NCBI GenBank assembly: GCA_027011725.1
Contig: JALUZQ010000037.1
Span: 1-12,672, forward strand
Direction of reading: 5' to 3'
Length of the DNA stretch: 12,672 nucleotides
Source: Sulfurimonas sp.
GTDB lineage: Bacteria; Campylobacterota; Campylobacteria; Campylobacterales; Sulfurimonadaceae
Shown here: positions 5,842 through 12,672 of the stretch, piece after piece
Numbering within the stretch: position 1 is the stretch's first letter
Layout: each line of letters begins with the position of its first letter
Notes under the pieces: model-generated
What the model was told of the DNA's origin: nothing
Database searches by the model: none
The model's input: the letters and a program-made list of their open reading frames with translations, nothing else
Made by a program: the position numbers and the translations under genes

Positions 5842-6618
5842 ATGAAATATATATTTTTACTTTTAGTAACACTACTGCGTTTAAACGCAGCGACCGTGGA
5901 AGCACCCATACTCTCTGTAGATAAAAAAAACAATACAGTTGTCATACAGATAGATAAGATAGATGTAGGTATGAGTGGCTTTGTTGTGCACCATATTTCA
6001 AAAGATCACTCTATTGTTGTCAATAATGCAGTGGTAGAGAGCGTAGATGTAAACATCTCAAGTGCAACGTTGAAGCTCTTGACATTTCATATGCTCGATA
6101 ACGACTCTCTTCCAAAAGGAAAGTACACTGCCGAGGTTGGTGACAAAGTAGAGCTTGCCTTTGCTTACAATCGAGCACTTTTGATCGCACCAAGTGAAGA
6201 GATATACCACCGCATCACACAAAGTGTGCAAACGCAGTGGATACATCCTGATCTGTTTGCAACTATTCTCTCTTACACAGGACACCCTTCACCGCTCAAG
6301 AGCGACTTTGAGAAAATGTCTGATGCAACAAGTACAGGGCTTCTTTTTATCTACCTTGACAAGCATGTTTATACGCTGGATATGAAAAGCTTTAAAATCT
6401 TAAACATTAGTAATGCTCCATTGGAAGCGAGTAGAAGAAAAACTCCTTTTTATACACGCGTTGAGAAAATAGACTCCTCTTGGTGGGATTGGGGAGAGGG
6501 GACAAATGAGATGAAAAGTTATGTTCCATATTATTATAAGTTGCTATTAAAATATAATGAAAACAATCAAGAGCTGCAAAAACTGTATGCGCAATTTGAG
6601 AAAGGAAGTAGAAAATGA
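5842..6618 (+). CDS. PgbA N-terminal-domain (PGBA_N) secreted protein
   Basis: A 258-residue exported protein with the N-terminal domain of the H. pylori plasminogen-binding proteins PgbA/PgbB. Residues 1-16 are a signal peptide (MKYIFLLLVTLLRLNA, cleavage likely before A17). Family-like stretches are VGMSGFVVHHISKDHS (42-57), the NRALLIAP run (about 109-116), WIHPDLFATIL (about 133-143) and the late PFYTRVEKI. The protein stops after this domain: the lysine-rich C-terminal extension that carries plasminogen binding in H. pylori is missing, so a host-binding role should not be assumed; a general envelope role is more likely in a free-living bacterium. The stop overlaps the glcD start (ATGA), so the two are translationally coupled. 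The signal-peptide codons contain a perfect 16-bp palindrome of the dispersed octamer, and a third copy lies at 6230-6237. Confidence 0.82.
   Translation: MKYIFLLLVTLLRLNAATVEAPILSVDKKNNTVVIQIDKIDVGMSGFVVHHISKDHSIVVNNAVVESVDVNISSATLKLLTFHMLDNDSLPKGKYTAEVGDKVELAFAYNRALLIAPSEEIYHRITQSVQTQWIHPDLFATILSYTGHPSPLKSDFEKMSDATSTGLLFIYLDKHVYTLDMKSFKILNISNAPLEASRRKTPFYTRVEKIDSSWWDWGEGTNEMKSYVPYYYKLLLKYNENNQELQKLYAQFEKGSRK
5875..5890. repeat. Perfect 16-bp palindrome: two octamer copies head-to-head
   Basis: CTGCGTTT (5875-5882) directly abuts its reverse complement AAACGCAG (5883-5890). It lies within codons 12-17 of the PgbA-type gene, encoding L-R-L-N-A at the end of the signal peptide. It is the only place in the window where two copies of the dispersed octamer touch. 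As RNA, a stable hairpin is possible early in the message and might affect translation of the gene. Confidence 0.9.
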
Positions 6619-8000
6619 TAGATCAAAAACATATAGAACACTTTACAGAGCTTGTCGGTGATGAAAATATTTATAGCGATACAGCACACCTTTTAGCATA
6701 CTCGTATGATGCAACAAGAGAGCATTTCAAGCCTGATGCGGTCATCTTTCCAAGAAGTGAAGAGGATGTAAGTGCGATTCTTAAGTATTGTAATGAACAC
6801 CAAATCATCATAGTTCCTCGTGGAGCGGGTTCTGGTTTTACAGGGGGAGCGCTTCCAAGTAAGGGCGGCATTGTCCTTGCAATGGAAAAACATATGAACA
6901 AGATCTTAGAGATAGATATGAAAAATATGGTTGCCGTGGTACAACCCGGAGTGATAAATATGGATCTTCAACGTGCTGTAGAAGAGGTCGGACTTTTCTA
7001 TCCGCCAGATCCAGCTAGTCAAGACTACTCTACCATTGGTGGAAATGTAAGTGAAAATGCAGGCGGTATGCGTGCTGCAAAGTATGGCATCACAAAAGAT
7101 TACGTCATGGCTACACGTGCAGTGCTTCCAAACGGAGATGTCATTAAAGCCGGAAAGCGTACCATCAAAGATGTGGCAGGCTACAATATCAGCGGTATTT
7201 TAATAGCTTCTGAGGGGACACTTGCGGTGCTTACAGAGATCACACTTAAACTCATTCCAAAGCCGAAGATGACAAAAACAGCGATGGGAATTTTTCCTAC
7301 TGTAAATGATGCGATGGAAGCGGTCTATAAAACTATGGCGAGCGGCATTACTCCTGTTGCGATGGAGTTTTTGGACAACCTTACTATTCGCGCAGTTGAG
7401 CAGACTTTTCACAAAGGGCTTCCTGTAGATGCGGGTGCACTGCTTGTGACTGATGTTGATGGAAACTTGGAAGATGACTTGAACTTCCAGCTTGACCAGA
7501 TTGAGAAGGTGTTTAAAGAAAACGGCTGTTCAGAATTTCGTCGTGCAAAAGATGACAAAGAGGCAGCAGACATCTGGTTTGCCCGTCGTAATGCTTCTCC
7601 GGCTCTGAGCGTTTATGGAAGTAAAAAACTCAATGAAGATGTAACAGTCCCTCGTGCAGTACTGCCGGAGCTTTTAGAACGTTTTTATGCCATCGCCGAT
7701 AAGTACAATGTAAATATTCCATGTTTTGGACATACCGGAGATGGAAATGTACATACCAATGTTATGGTAGATGGCAGTGACCCTGAGCAGGTAAAAATTG
7801 CTTATAAAGCTATAGAAGAGGTTTTTCAAGCGACAGTTGATCTGGGCGGAACACTCTCTGGTGAGCATGGCATCGGGCTTGCAAAAGCACCATATATGAG
7901 TATGGCTTTTACTGATGAAGAGATGAACCTCTTTAAGTCCATCAAGGCTGCGTTTGACCCGAACAACATACTAAACCCTGCAAAAATGGGACTCGAGTAG
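6615..8000 (+). CDS. glcD: GlcD-type FAD-linked oxidase (glycolate/D-lactate dehydrogenase subunit)
   Basis: A 461-residue flavoprotein that oxidises a 2-hydroxy acid (glycolate or D-lactate are the usual substrates) and passes electrons to a partner or the quinone pool. The PCMH-type FAD domain holds PRGAGSGFTGG at 68-78 (pyrophosphate loop), a GNVSENAGG run near 142-150 and the GTLAVLTEITLKLIPKP segment near 205-221. The C-terminal FAD-oxidase domain holds the histidine motif GHTGDGNVHTN at 372-382 and SGEHGIG at 415-421, then the closing NILNPAKM. No GlcE or GlcF (iron-sulfur) partner is encoded in the window, so the electron acceptor is unknown. The ATG overlaps the stop of the upstream gene by four bases, and the YihY-like gene follows after seven bases. 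H. pylori HP0509, next to pgbA, is the likely counterpart. Substrate not determined. Confidence 0.92.
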   Translation: MIDQKHIEHFTELVGDENIYSDTAHLLAYSYDATREHFKPDAVIFPRSEEDVSAILKYCNEHQIIIVPRGAGSGFTGGALPSKGGIVLAMEKHMNKILEIDMKNMVAVVQPGVINMDLQRAVEEVGLFYPPDPASQDYSTIGGNVSENAGGMRAAKYGITKDYVMATRAVLPNGDVIKAGKRTIKDVAGYNISGILIASEGTLAVLTEITLKLIPKPKMTKTAMGIFPTVNDAMEAVYKTMASGITPVAMEFLDNLTIRAVEQTFHKGLPVDAGALLVTDVDGNLEDDLNFQLDQIEKVFKENGCSEFRRAKDDKEAADIWFARRNASPALSVYGSKKLNEDVTVPRAVLPELLERFYAIADKYNVNIPCFGHTGDGNVHTNVMVDGSDPEQVKIAYKAIEEVFQATVDLGGTLSGEHGIGLAKAPYMSMAFTDEEMNLFKSIKAAFDPNNILNPAKMGLE

Positions 8001-8007
8001 ATATAAG

Positions 8008-8865
8008 ATGGATAAAAGAGTAAAGATCGTTTTTGAAGAGGCAAAGCTTTTTGTCAGCTCCTTTGTGGATAAAGAGCTGACTCTTTTTGCGGCAAGTTTG
8101 AGTTTTTACACGATTTTTACTATCATCCCTCTTTTGCTTATCATTATGGCAATTTTAACCTCTTTGCCATCGTTTGCAGAGTATTATGAGAAGATTCAAA
8201 GCTTTATCTTCTCCAACCTTATGCCGGTGAACTCCGATACCGTGATGATACAGATAAACGGCTTTTTACAAAATTCTTCAAAGATGGGAGCTATAGGATT
8301 TCTTGCTATTTTGGTCTCATCTATGCTCTTTTTTAAAAACTTCGAGTACATTGCAAATAGAATCTTTCATGCAAAACCGCGTACACTGTGGGAGAGCATC
8401 ACTACTTACTGGACACTGCTCACTCTTACGCCTATTGCGCTTGGTATCTCTTTTTATATTACAGGTTACATTGCAGCGCTGATGGCATCCAACGATTTGA
8501 CCTCAGGTTTAAATATTTTACCGCTTATTCCCTACATCATCATTTGGGGGCTCTTTTTTCTTATATTTCAAATTGCTGCAAATGCGAAGATAAATCCTAA
8601 AGCTTCACTTATTAGCTCATTTATTGTCTCCGTTATATTCAGCGTAAGTAAAAATGCTTTTATTTATTATGTTTTTCTTAACAAATCCTACACAACGATG
8701 TATGGCTCTTTTGCCATTTTAATGTTTCTCTTCTTATGGATATATGTTTCATGGATAATTTTCATCTACGGTTTGAAGCTATGCTACATTATAGATAGAA
8801 TGTACAAAGAGAAAAAGAGTGTAAAACAAGAGAAACCACAAAGCCTTCCTGCTAAAAACAGCTAA
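8008..8865 (+). CDS. YihY/virulence factor BrkB family membrane protein
   Basis: A 285-residue inner-membrane protein. The family signature is clear at the N-terminus (LFAASLSFYTIFTIIPLLLI, about 27-46), followed by further hydrophobic helices at roughly 94-112, 130-155, 170-192, 205-222 and 232-255, so about six in all, and a charged, lysine-rich tail of about 25 residues. The family was once called RNase BN in error; members are now regarded as membrane transport or envelope proteins of unsettled function. It follows glcD by seven bases and is most likely cotranscribed. Its last 87 bases overlap, on the opposite strand, the 3' end of comEC, and no terminator is visible in the overlap. Confidence 0.88.
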   Translation: MDKRVKIVFEEAKLFVSSFVDKELTLFAASLSFYTIFTIIPLLLIIMAILTSLPSFAEYYEKIQSFIFSNLMPVNSDTVMIQINGFLQNSSKMGAIGFLAILVSSMLFFKNFEYIANRIFHAKPRTLWESITTYWTLLTLTPIALGISFYITGYIAALMASNDLTSGLNILPLIPYIIIWGLFFLIFQIAANAKINPKASLISSFIVSVIFSVSKNAFIYYVFLNKSYTTMYGSFAILMFLFLWIYVSWIIFIYGLKLCYIIDRMYKEKKSVKQEKPQSLPAKNS

Positions 8866-10062
8866 AAGCGACAAGAAAATTGCAACTCCTAAAAAAGGAA
8901 GTGGCAGATGCTCTTGCACTGCGTTTAGCTGGGCATTACTAAGCGTCTCCACTACTCCATCAAGTAAGCCACCATGTCCTATAAAATGTAAAAAGAGTGC
9001 AAGTGGATAAAAAAGTGTAAAAAGTACAGAGTAAATAATAGAGAGCGGGTGTGAGAGTGAAAAGTTGCCAAAAATAGCAAGAGAGTAGGGCAGCATCATC
9101 AAATAGACCCAAAACGGCAGCAGTAAAAACTGTTTGACTCTGCTTAAGTGACTAAAATAGATGAAAAATAAAAAGATGTAAAAGACACCGCTGACACTCA
9201 ACCAAAAACCGATGCTAAAGAGCAGACGTGGAAAGAGTGCCAAGATGAGTAAAACGGTAATAAAGAGCGTCTGCATCGAGATAATTTTCATACCCCGTTC
9301 ATAGAGTACAAATCCGACAATCATCATCACAAAAGCACGCAGCAATGAGGGCGGGGAGGAGAGAAAAAACATATATAAAAAGAGTGTAAACGCAGTGAGT
9401 ATAAAGGTGTCACGGGTGTAACTTCTGTAGGGAAAGTAGCGGTTTTGAAAAAATTTGTAGGGGTATTTTATAAGAAAAAAGAGTAAAAAGCTCAGGACGC
9501 CCAAGTGAAACCCGCTGATTGCGATAAGATGGGAGATACCAAGATTTGAGAACTGCTTTTGTAAATTTTGTGGAAGTGGTTTTGCCAAGAAAAGGGCTTC
9601 ATAGATGGCTGTTGCGTTTGCGTCTTGGTGTTGCACTTTGATAGCATGAAGTGCTTTTTTCATAAGTAGCTGAGAATCGTAGGTGTTGAGAATTTTACTA
9701 AAGACAAAGAAACTACGAAGATACTCATAAAAGCTAATTTTTCCTGCCCATATTTCAAGTTGAACTTTTTTCCCTTTAATGTTTTGTAGTTTCTTAGAGG
9801 CTGTTGTATAAAAAGTGTAGCCTGCATCACTTTTAAGTTTGAGGACTTGGTAGCTTTTAAGACGACCTTTTTTGCTGTGTTTGGTTTTAGTGTACTGTTT
9901 TAGAACGACTGCGTTTGTGAGTTGTGAGTCAAACTTTGTCAGTTCGTGGAATTTGTAGTATTCATAAGAGAGGGAAAGCGTAGCAATGCCAAGTAGCAGC
10001 ACAAAAAGAGTGAGAAAATCTCTCTTTGTTGCGAGTAGTGAAATGGGCTCAAGCTTTTGCAT
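8779..10062 (-). CDS. comEC: ComEC/Rec2 DNA-import channel, short form
   Basis: ComEC forms the inner-membrane channel that takes up one DNA strand during natural transformation. The 427-residue product has two N-terminal hydrophobic stretches (about 15-33), an OB-like soluble segment (about 45-112), and the Competence domain with hallmark HLIAISGFHLG at 178-188 followed by about eight to ten hydrophobic helices. It stops without the C-terminal metallo-beta-lactamase-like domain of longer ComEC proteins, a short form also seen in H. pylori ComEC; a separate nuclease would then be needed. It starts 15 bases after the dnaB stop, the same dnaB-comEC order as H. pylori HP1362-HP1361. The last 28 codons encode a further hydrophobic helix and run antisense through the end of the yihY-like gene. 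The gene carries three exact octamer copies plus one variant. Confidence 0.92.
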   Translation of the reverse strand: MQKLEPISLLATKRDFLTLFVLLLGIATLSLSYEYYKFHELTKFDSQLTNAVVLKQYTKTKHSKKGRLKSYQVLKLKSDAGYTFYTTASKKLQNIKGKKVQLEIWAGKISFYEYLRSFFVFSKILNTYDSQLLMKKALHAIKVQHQDANATAIYEALFLAKPLPQNLQKQFSNLGISHLIAISGFHLGVLSFLLFFLIKYPYKFFQNRYFPYRSYTRDTFILTAFTLFLYMFFLSSPPSLLRAFVMMIVGFVLYERGMKIISMQTLFITVLLILALFPRLLFSIGFWLSVSGVFYIFLFFIYFSHLSRVKQFLLLPFWVYLMMLPYSLAIFGNFSLSHPLSIIYSVLFTLFYPLALFLHFIGHGGLLDGVVETLSNAQLNAVQEHLPLPFLGVAIFLSLLAVFSRKALWFLLFYTLFLFVHSIYNVA

Positions 10063-10077
10063 CGCTGAGACTTTGCA

Positions 10078-11523
10078 TTAGATTGGCGGCATCTCTACAT
10101 TTGGCAGATCGACCTGTGCGGATTTTGTATCGACATTTTCATAGACAGTCTCCACAGCACTTGCAAAGCTTGGCGCATCGACAAAGCGGGTGAGCTTTTT
10201 CTGAAAGACAAGCTTGACATGCCCTGTCGGGCCATTTCTCTGTTTTCCGATGATGATTTCGGCATCCTCTTCCTCTTTTTCAACATAAGTAGAGGTAAAC
10301 TCTTTGCCTTCTGCTTTGGCAGCTTTTTCGCGCTCTTTTTCTTCTTTGTAGAGGTAAACATCATCGCGGTAGACAAAGAGAATGATGTCGGCATCCTGCT
10401 CAATAGAACCAGACTCACGAATATCACTCAGCATCGGGCGCTTGTCATTTCTGCTCTCAAGTCCACGGTTGAGCTGTGAGAGAGCGACTATTGGCATCTC
10501 AAGCTCACGTGCGAGCATTTTCAGTCCACGAGAGATCTCTGAGACCTGCAGGTGTCTGTCCTGGTTTCCGATTCCCGACATAATCTGGAGGTAGTCGATG
10601 ACGGCTATCTCTATTTCAGGGTGTTGGTTTTTGAGCTTTCGCAGTTTTGAGCGGAGTTGATTGATGTTCACGCTTCCCTGATCATCCACAAAGAGTTTCG
10701 CAGAGTTCATTCTGTCTATGGCACCGTTGAGGTTGCTCCACTGGTCATCGTTCATATCGCCCACACGCAGTTTTTGCAAGGGAATAGAGGTCTGAATAGA
10801 GAGTAAACGCAGCATCAACTGTTCTGCCGGCATCTCAAGTGAGAAAAAGGCGACACCTTTGCCTTGAAGTATGAGTGAATTGACTGTGTTTAAAATGAAA
10901 GAAGTTTTACCCATCGCAGGCCTTGCCGCGATGATGACAAGGTCACCTTTACCAAAACCTGTCGTCATTTTGTTGAGCTCTTTAAAGCCGGTATCGACTC
11001 CAACAAGTACAGAGTTTCCGCGTGCTTTCATCTCTTTGATGTATTCCATCGTATCGAAGGTCATCTTTGGAGAGTCTTTGAAGTCGCTTGTCTGGTTGTC
11101 TTGTGTGATCTCATAGAGTTTTTTCTCTACAATGTCCACGACTTCAGCAGAAGGAAGCTCCTCTTCGACTGTTACGCGTTTTATCTCTGTTGTGAGTGTA
11201 AGCAGGTGGCGTTTGAGAGATTTGTCTTTGATCTCTTCGACGTAAGCAGCAGTATTTGCTATGGGGTTTGCAGAGAGAATTTCAAGCAGTACCTGTTCAT
11301 CAAACTTTTTCGCTTTTATAAGCTCTTTTTTGATGAACTCCTCATCTATGGGTTGATCTTTTTGCAAAAGCGTGAGCATTGCAGCAAAAATATCCTGATG
11401 CGCAGGCAGATAAAAGTCATCTTTTTTTAAAACGACACTCAGTTCATCAAACTGGCTTGGCTCAAAGATGATGGAGCTTAAAACACTGCGTTCAAAGGCT
11501 AGGTTGTAGAGATTGTCTTGCAT
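10078..11523 (-). CDS. dnaB: Replicative DNA helicase DnaB
   Basis: The hexameric helicase that unwinds DNA ahead of the replication fork. The 481-residue product has an N-terminal primase-interaction domain (about 5-105), a linker helix (about 110-142) and a RecA-type ATPase domain with Walker A ARPAMGKT at 200-207, E230 in FFSLEMP, Walker B IAVIDYLQIM (D310), SQLNRGLESR at 349-358, and the DIRESGSIEQDADIILFVYR block at 367-386. Between residues 392 and 420 lies a strongly charged insertion (Lys/Glu-rich, KEEKEREKAAKAEGKE) before the conserved KQRNGPTG at 427-434; H. pylori DnaB also carries an insertion near here and can work without a DnaC loader. No dnaC is seen in the window. Its ATG shares one base with the ispG stop (TAATG), with AGGGAAAG just upstream, so translation is coupled to ispG. 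Confidence 0.97.
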   Translation of the reverse strand: MQDNLYNLAFERSVLSSIIFEPSQFDELSVVLKKDDFYLPAHQDIFAAMLTLLQKDQPIDEEFIKKELIKAKKFDEQVLLEILSANPIANTAAYVEEIKDKSLKRHLLTLTTEIKRVTVEEELPSAEVVDIVEKKLYEITQDNQTSDFKDSPKMTFDTMEYIKEMKARGNSVLVGVDTGFKELNKMTTGFGKGDLVIIAARPAMGKTSFILNTVNSLILQGKGVAFFSLEMPAEQLMLRLLSIQTSIPLQKLRVGDMNDDQWSNLNGAIDRMNSAKLFVDDQGSVNINQLRSKLRKLKNQHPEIEIAVIDYLQIMSGIGNQDRHLQVSEISRGLKMLARELEMPIVALSQLNRGLESRNDKRPMLSDIRESGSIEQDADIILFVYRDDVYLYKEEKEREKAAKAEGKEFTSTYVEKEEEDAEIIIGKQRNGPTGHVKLVFQKKLTRFVDAPSFASAVETVYENVDTKSAQVDLPNVEMPPI

Positions 11524-12581
11524 TACACTTTCCCTGCCATATTTTCTACTTCGCTTACAAATCTGTCTACAAGTTCTTTTTCATCAAGGTTTGCAACGAC
11601 TTCGCCTTTGACCATGACAAGACCTTTACCTTTTCCGTAAGCGATGGCAACATCGGCATGTTTTGCTTCTCCTATTGCGTTTACAACGCAGCCCATGACA
11701 CTGACATCGAGTGGGGCTTTTATGTGTTTTGTGCGCTCTTCTATCTCTGAAACGGCTGAGACCAAATCAGCCTCTATGCGTCCACACGTCGGACAAGAGA
11801 TAATGTTGAGTCCATCTTTGGCTACACCGCTGTCTTTTAAGATGGCACGACCGACCTTTATCTCCTCTTCGAGCTCTCCTGTGATGGAGATACGCATAGT
11901 GTCACCGATGCCTTCAAGCAGTAGTGTTCCCAGACCTATGGCACTTTTGACCGTAGCATGAAAGATTGTTCCCGCTTCCGTAACACCAAGATGGAAAGGG
12001 TAGTGATTTTTTGGACGTAGCATTCTGTAGGCTTCTACTGTCCTTTGTACATCACTTGCTTTGAGGGAGATCTTAATGTCATCAAAGCCTAAATCTTCAA
12101 GATATTTGATGTTGTACTCAGCTGAAGCTACCATTGCTTCGGCGGTTGGACCATACTTGTCATCGAACTCTTTTTCAAGACTTCCTGCGTTTACACCGAT
12201 GCGAATCGGTAAATTTCGCTCTTGACACGCTTTGACGATCTCTTTTATCTTACTCTTGTCACTGATGTTTCCCGGATTGAAACGGATGCAGTCCACAGAC
12301 TCGGCCGCAATAAGTGCGAGTTTATAGTTAAAGTGGATATCTGCAACAAGAGGCAGGGAGGTCTGCTCTTTTATGGCTTTGAGTGCAAGTGCATCTTCCA
12401 TATCTGGAACAGCCACACGAACAATGTCTGCACCAGCAAAGTGTAGACGGTTTATCTGCTCTACAGTTGCAGCAACATTGTGCGTATCTGAGTAGGTCAT
12501 GGACTGGACTGAAATAGGTGCATCACCACCAACTGCTACATCGCCAACAAATATTTTTTTGGTAGGGTATCTTTTAATCAT
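11523..12581 (-). CDS. ispG: 4-hydroxy-3-methylbut-2-en-1-yl diphosphate synthase (IspG/GcpE)
   Basis: Cytosolic iron-sulfur enzyme of the MEP isoprenoid pathway: it reductively converts methylerythritol cyclodiphosphate to HMBPP. The 352-residue length matches the bacterial form. An N-terminal TIM barrel (about 1-245) starts with [17 protein letters not shown] and contains the RIGVNAGSL segment at 127-135. The C-terminal [4Fe-4S] domain has C263 and C266 (SCPTCGR) and C298 (MGCVVN), with E305 as the fourth ligand; these sit seven residues before the known E. coli ligands C270, C273, C305 and E312. All catalytic features are present. The start at 12581 has no good Shine-Dalgarno. It is first in the ispG-dnaB-comEC string, so an isoprenoid gene leads a replication and DNA-uptake cluster. 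Two octamer-type motifs lie inside it (12185-12192 exact; 11675-11682 variant). Confidence 0.97.
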   Translation of the reverse strand: MIKRYPTKKIFVGDVAVGGDAPISVQSMTYSDTHNVAATVEQINRLHFAGADIVRVAVPDMEDALALKAIKEQTSLPLVADIHFNYKLALIAAESVDCIRFNPGNISDKSKIKEIVKACQERNLPIRIGVNAGSLEKEFDDKYGPTAEAMVASAEYNIKYLEDLGFDDIKISLKASDVQRTVEAYRMLRPKNHYPFHLGVTEAGTIFHATVKSAIGLGTLLLEGIGDTMRISITGELEEEIKVGRAILKDSGVAKDGLNIISCPTCGRIEADLVSAVSEIEERTKHIKAPLDVSVMGCVVNAIGEAKHADVAIAYGKGKGLVMVKGEVVANLDEKELVDRFVSEVENMAGKV

Positions 12582-12633
12582 AGAGAGATTTTAGCTATAT
12601 TTTGATGAAAAGGTGCTTTAGAATTATTTTTAT

Positions 12634-12639
12634 ATTATA
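12634..12639 (-). promoter_or_regulatory. Candidate -10 box for ispG-dnaB-comEC
   Basis: ATTATA on the plus strand reads TATAAT on the minus strand, 52 bases upstream of the ispG ATG. No -35 hexamer is visible. The rest of 12582-12672 is AT-rich and shows no gene. Other TATA-like runs closer to the ATG (near 12595-12600) are alternatives. Confidence 0.35.
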
Positions 12640-12672
12640 TGAGGTAGTCTTCGTAGTTGATATTACTATAAC

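Larger units (their letters stand above)
1323..12192. repeat. Dispersed octamer family CTGCGTTT / AAACGCAG (consensus RCTGCGTTTR)
   Basis: Exact copies as CTGCGTTT start at 1323, 1356, 2844, 5875, 7948, 8919, 9909 and 12185; exact copies as AAACGCAG start at 1478, 1646, 2386, 5883, 6230, 9388 and 10805. Three more have the seven-base core TGCGTTT with another first base (1431, 9612, 11675). Read as CTGCGTTT, all 18 are followed by A or G, and 13 of the 15 exact copies are preceded by A or G. Strands are balanced (8 against 7). The copies fall in all three codon phases and encode different peptides (P-A-F, L-R-L, G-K-R-S, V-N-A, Q-T-Q), so the selected unit is DNA, not protein. None occurs in 1-1322 or 2852-5874. 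Confidence 0.85.

Overview
The window looks like chromosomal DNA of a Campylobacterota (formerly Epsilonproteobacteria) bacterium, probably of the Sulfurimonas/Sulfurovum type. The evidence is the moderately AT-rich base composition, the Ala-type prepilin leader (MKNA|FTMIELVFVI), the short ComEC lacking a metallo-beta-lactamase domain, a DnaB with a charged C-terminal insertion, and a gene set resembling the Helicobacter pylori neighbourhoods csd3 / pgbA / glcD (HP0506, HP0508, HP0509) and dnaB / comEC (HP1362, HP1361). The genus is an inference.

Layout, left to right. 1-1162: two tandem prepilin-like genes, then two small membrane-protein genes (76 and 31 codons; the second is easy to miss). 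The first small gene has a near-consensus sigma70 promoter placed so that its mRNA may be leaderless. 1175-3025: priA, followed by a perfect 26-bp palindrome in the convergent gap. 3109-5739, minus strand: an M23 peptidate-family envelope hydrolase of Csd3/Pgp3 type, a NUDT14-like NUDIX hydrolase overlapping it, a Crp/Fnr-family regulator, and a small DUF2892 membrane protein with its own promoter and a CRP-like operator. 5842-8865, plus strand: a coupled cluster of a PgbA N-terminal-domain secreted protein, a GlcD-type FAD oxidase and a YihY/BrkB membrane protein. 8779-12581, minus strand: ispG, dnaB and comEC, tightly packed; comEC runs 87 bp antisense into the 3' end of the yihY-like gene. 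The last 91 bases hold the ispG upstream region.

Functional themes are replication and restart (DnaB, PriA), DNA import and pilin-like proteins (ComEC, two prepilins), envelope remodelling (M23 peptidase, PgbA-type protein), respiration on hydroxy acids (GlcD), isoprenoid synthesis (IspG) and a small regulated membrane protein. Coding density is very high: no gene-free gap exceeds about 110 bases, and no RNA genes, IS elements or CRISPR arrays were seen.

The most unusual signal is not a gene. The octamer CTGCGTTT / AAACGCAG occurs 15 times by direct reading (about 0.3 expected from composition), on both strands almost equally, in several reading frames, and every copy is followed by a purine (consensus RCTGCGTTTR). 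Two copies meet head-to-head in a perfect 16-bp palindrome in the signal-peptide codons of the PgbA-type gene. This resembles a dispersed DNA-uptake-like or Chi-like genomic signature, and I know of no such motif described in Campylobacterota.
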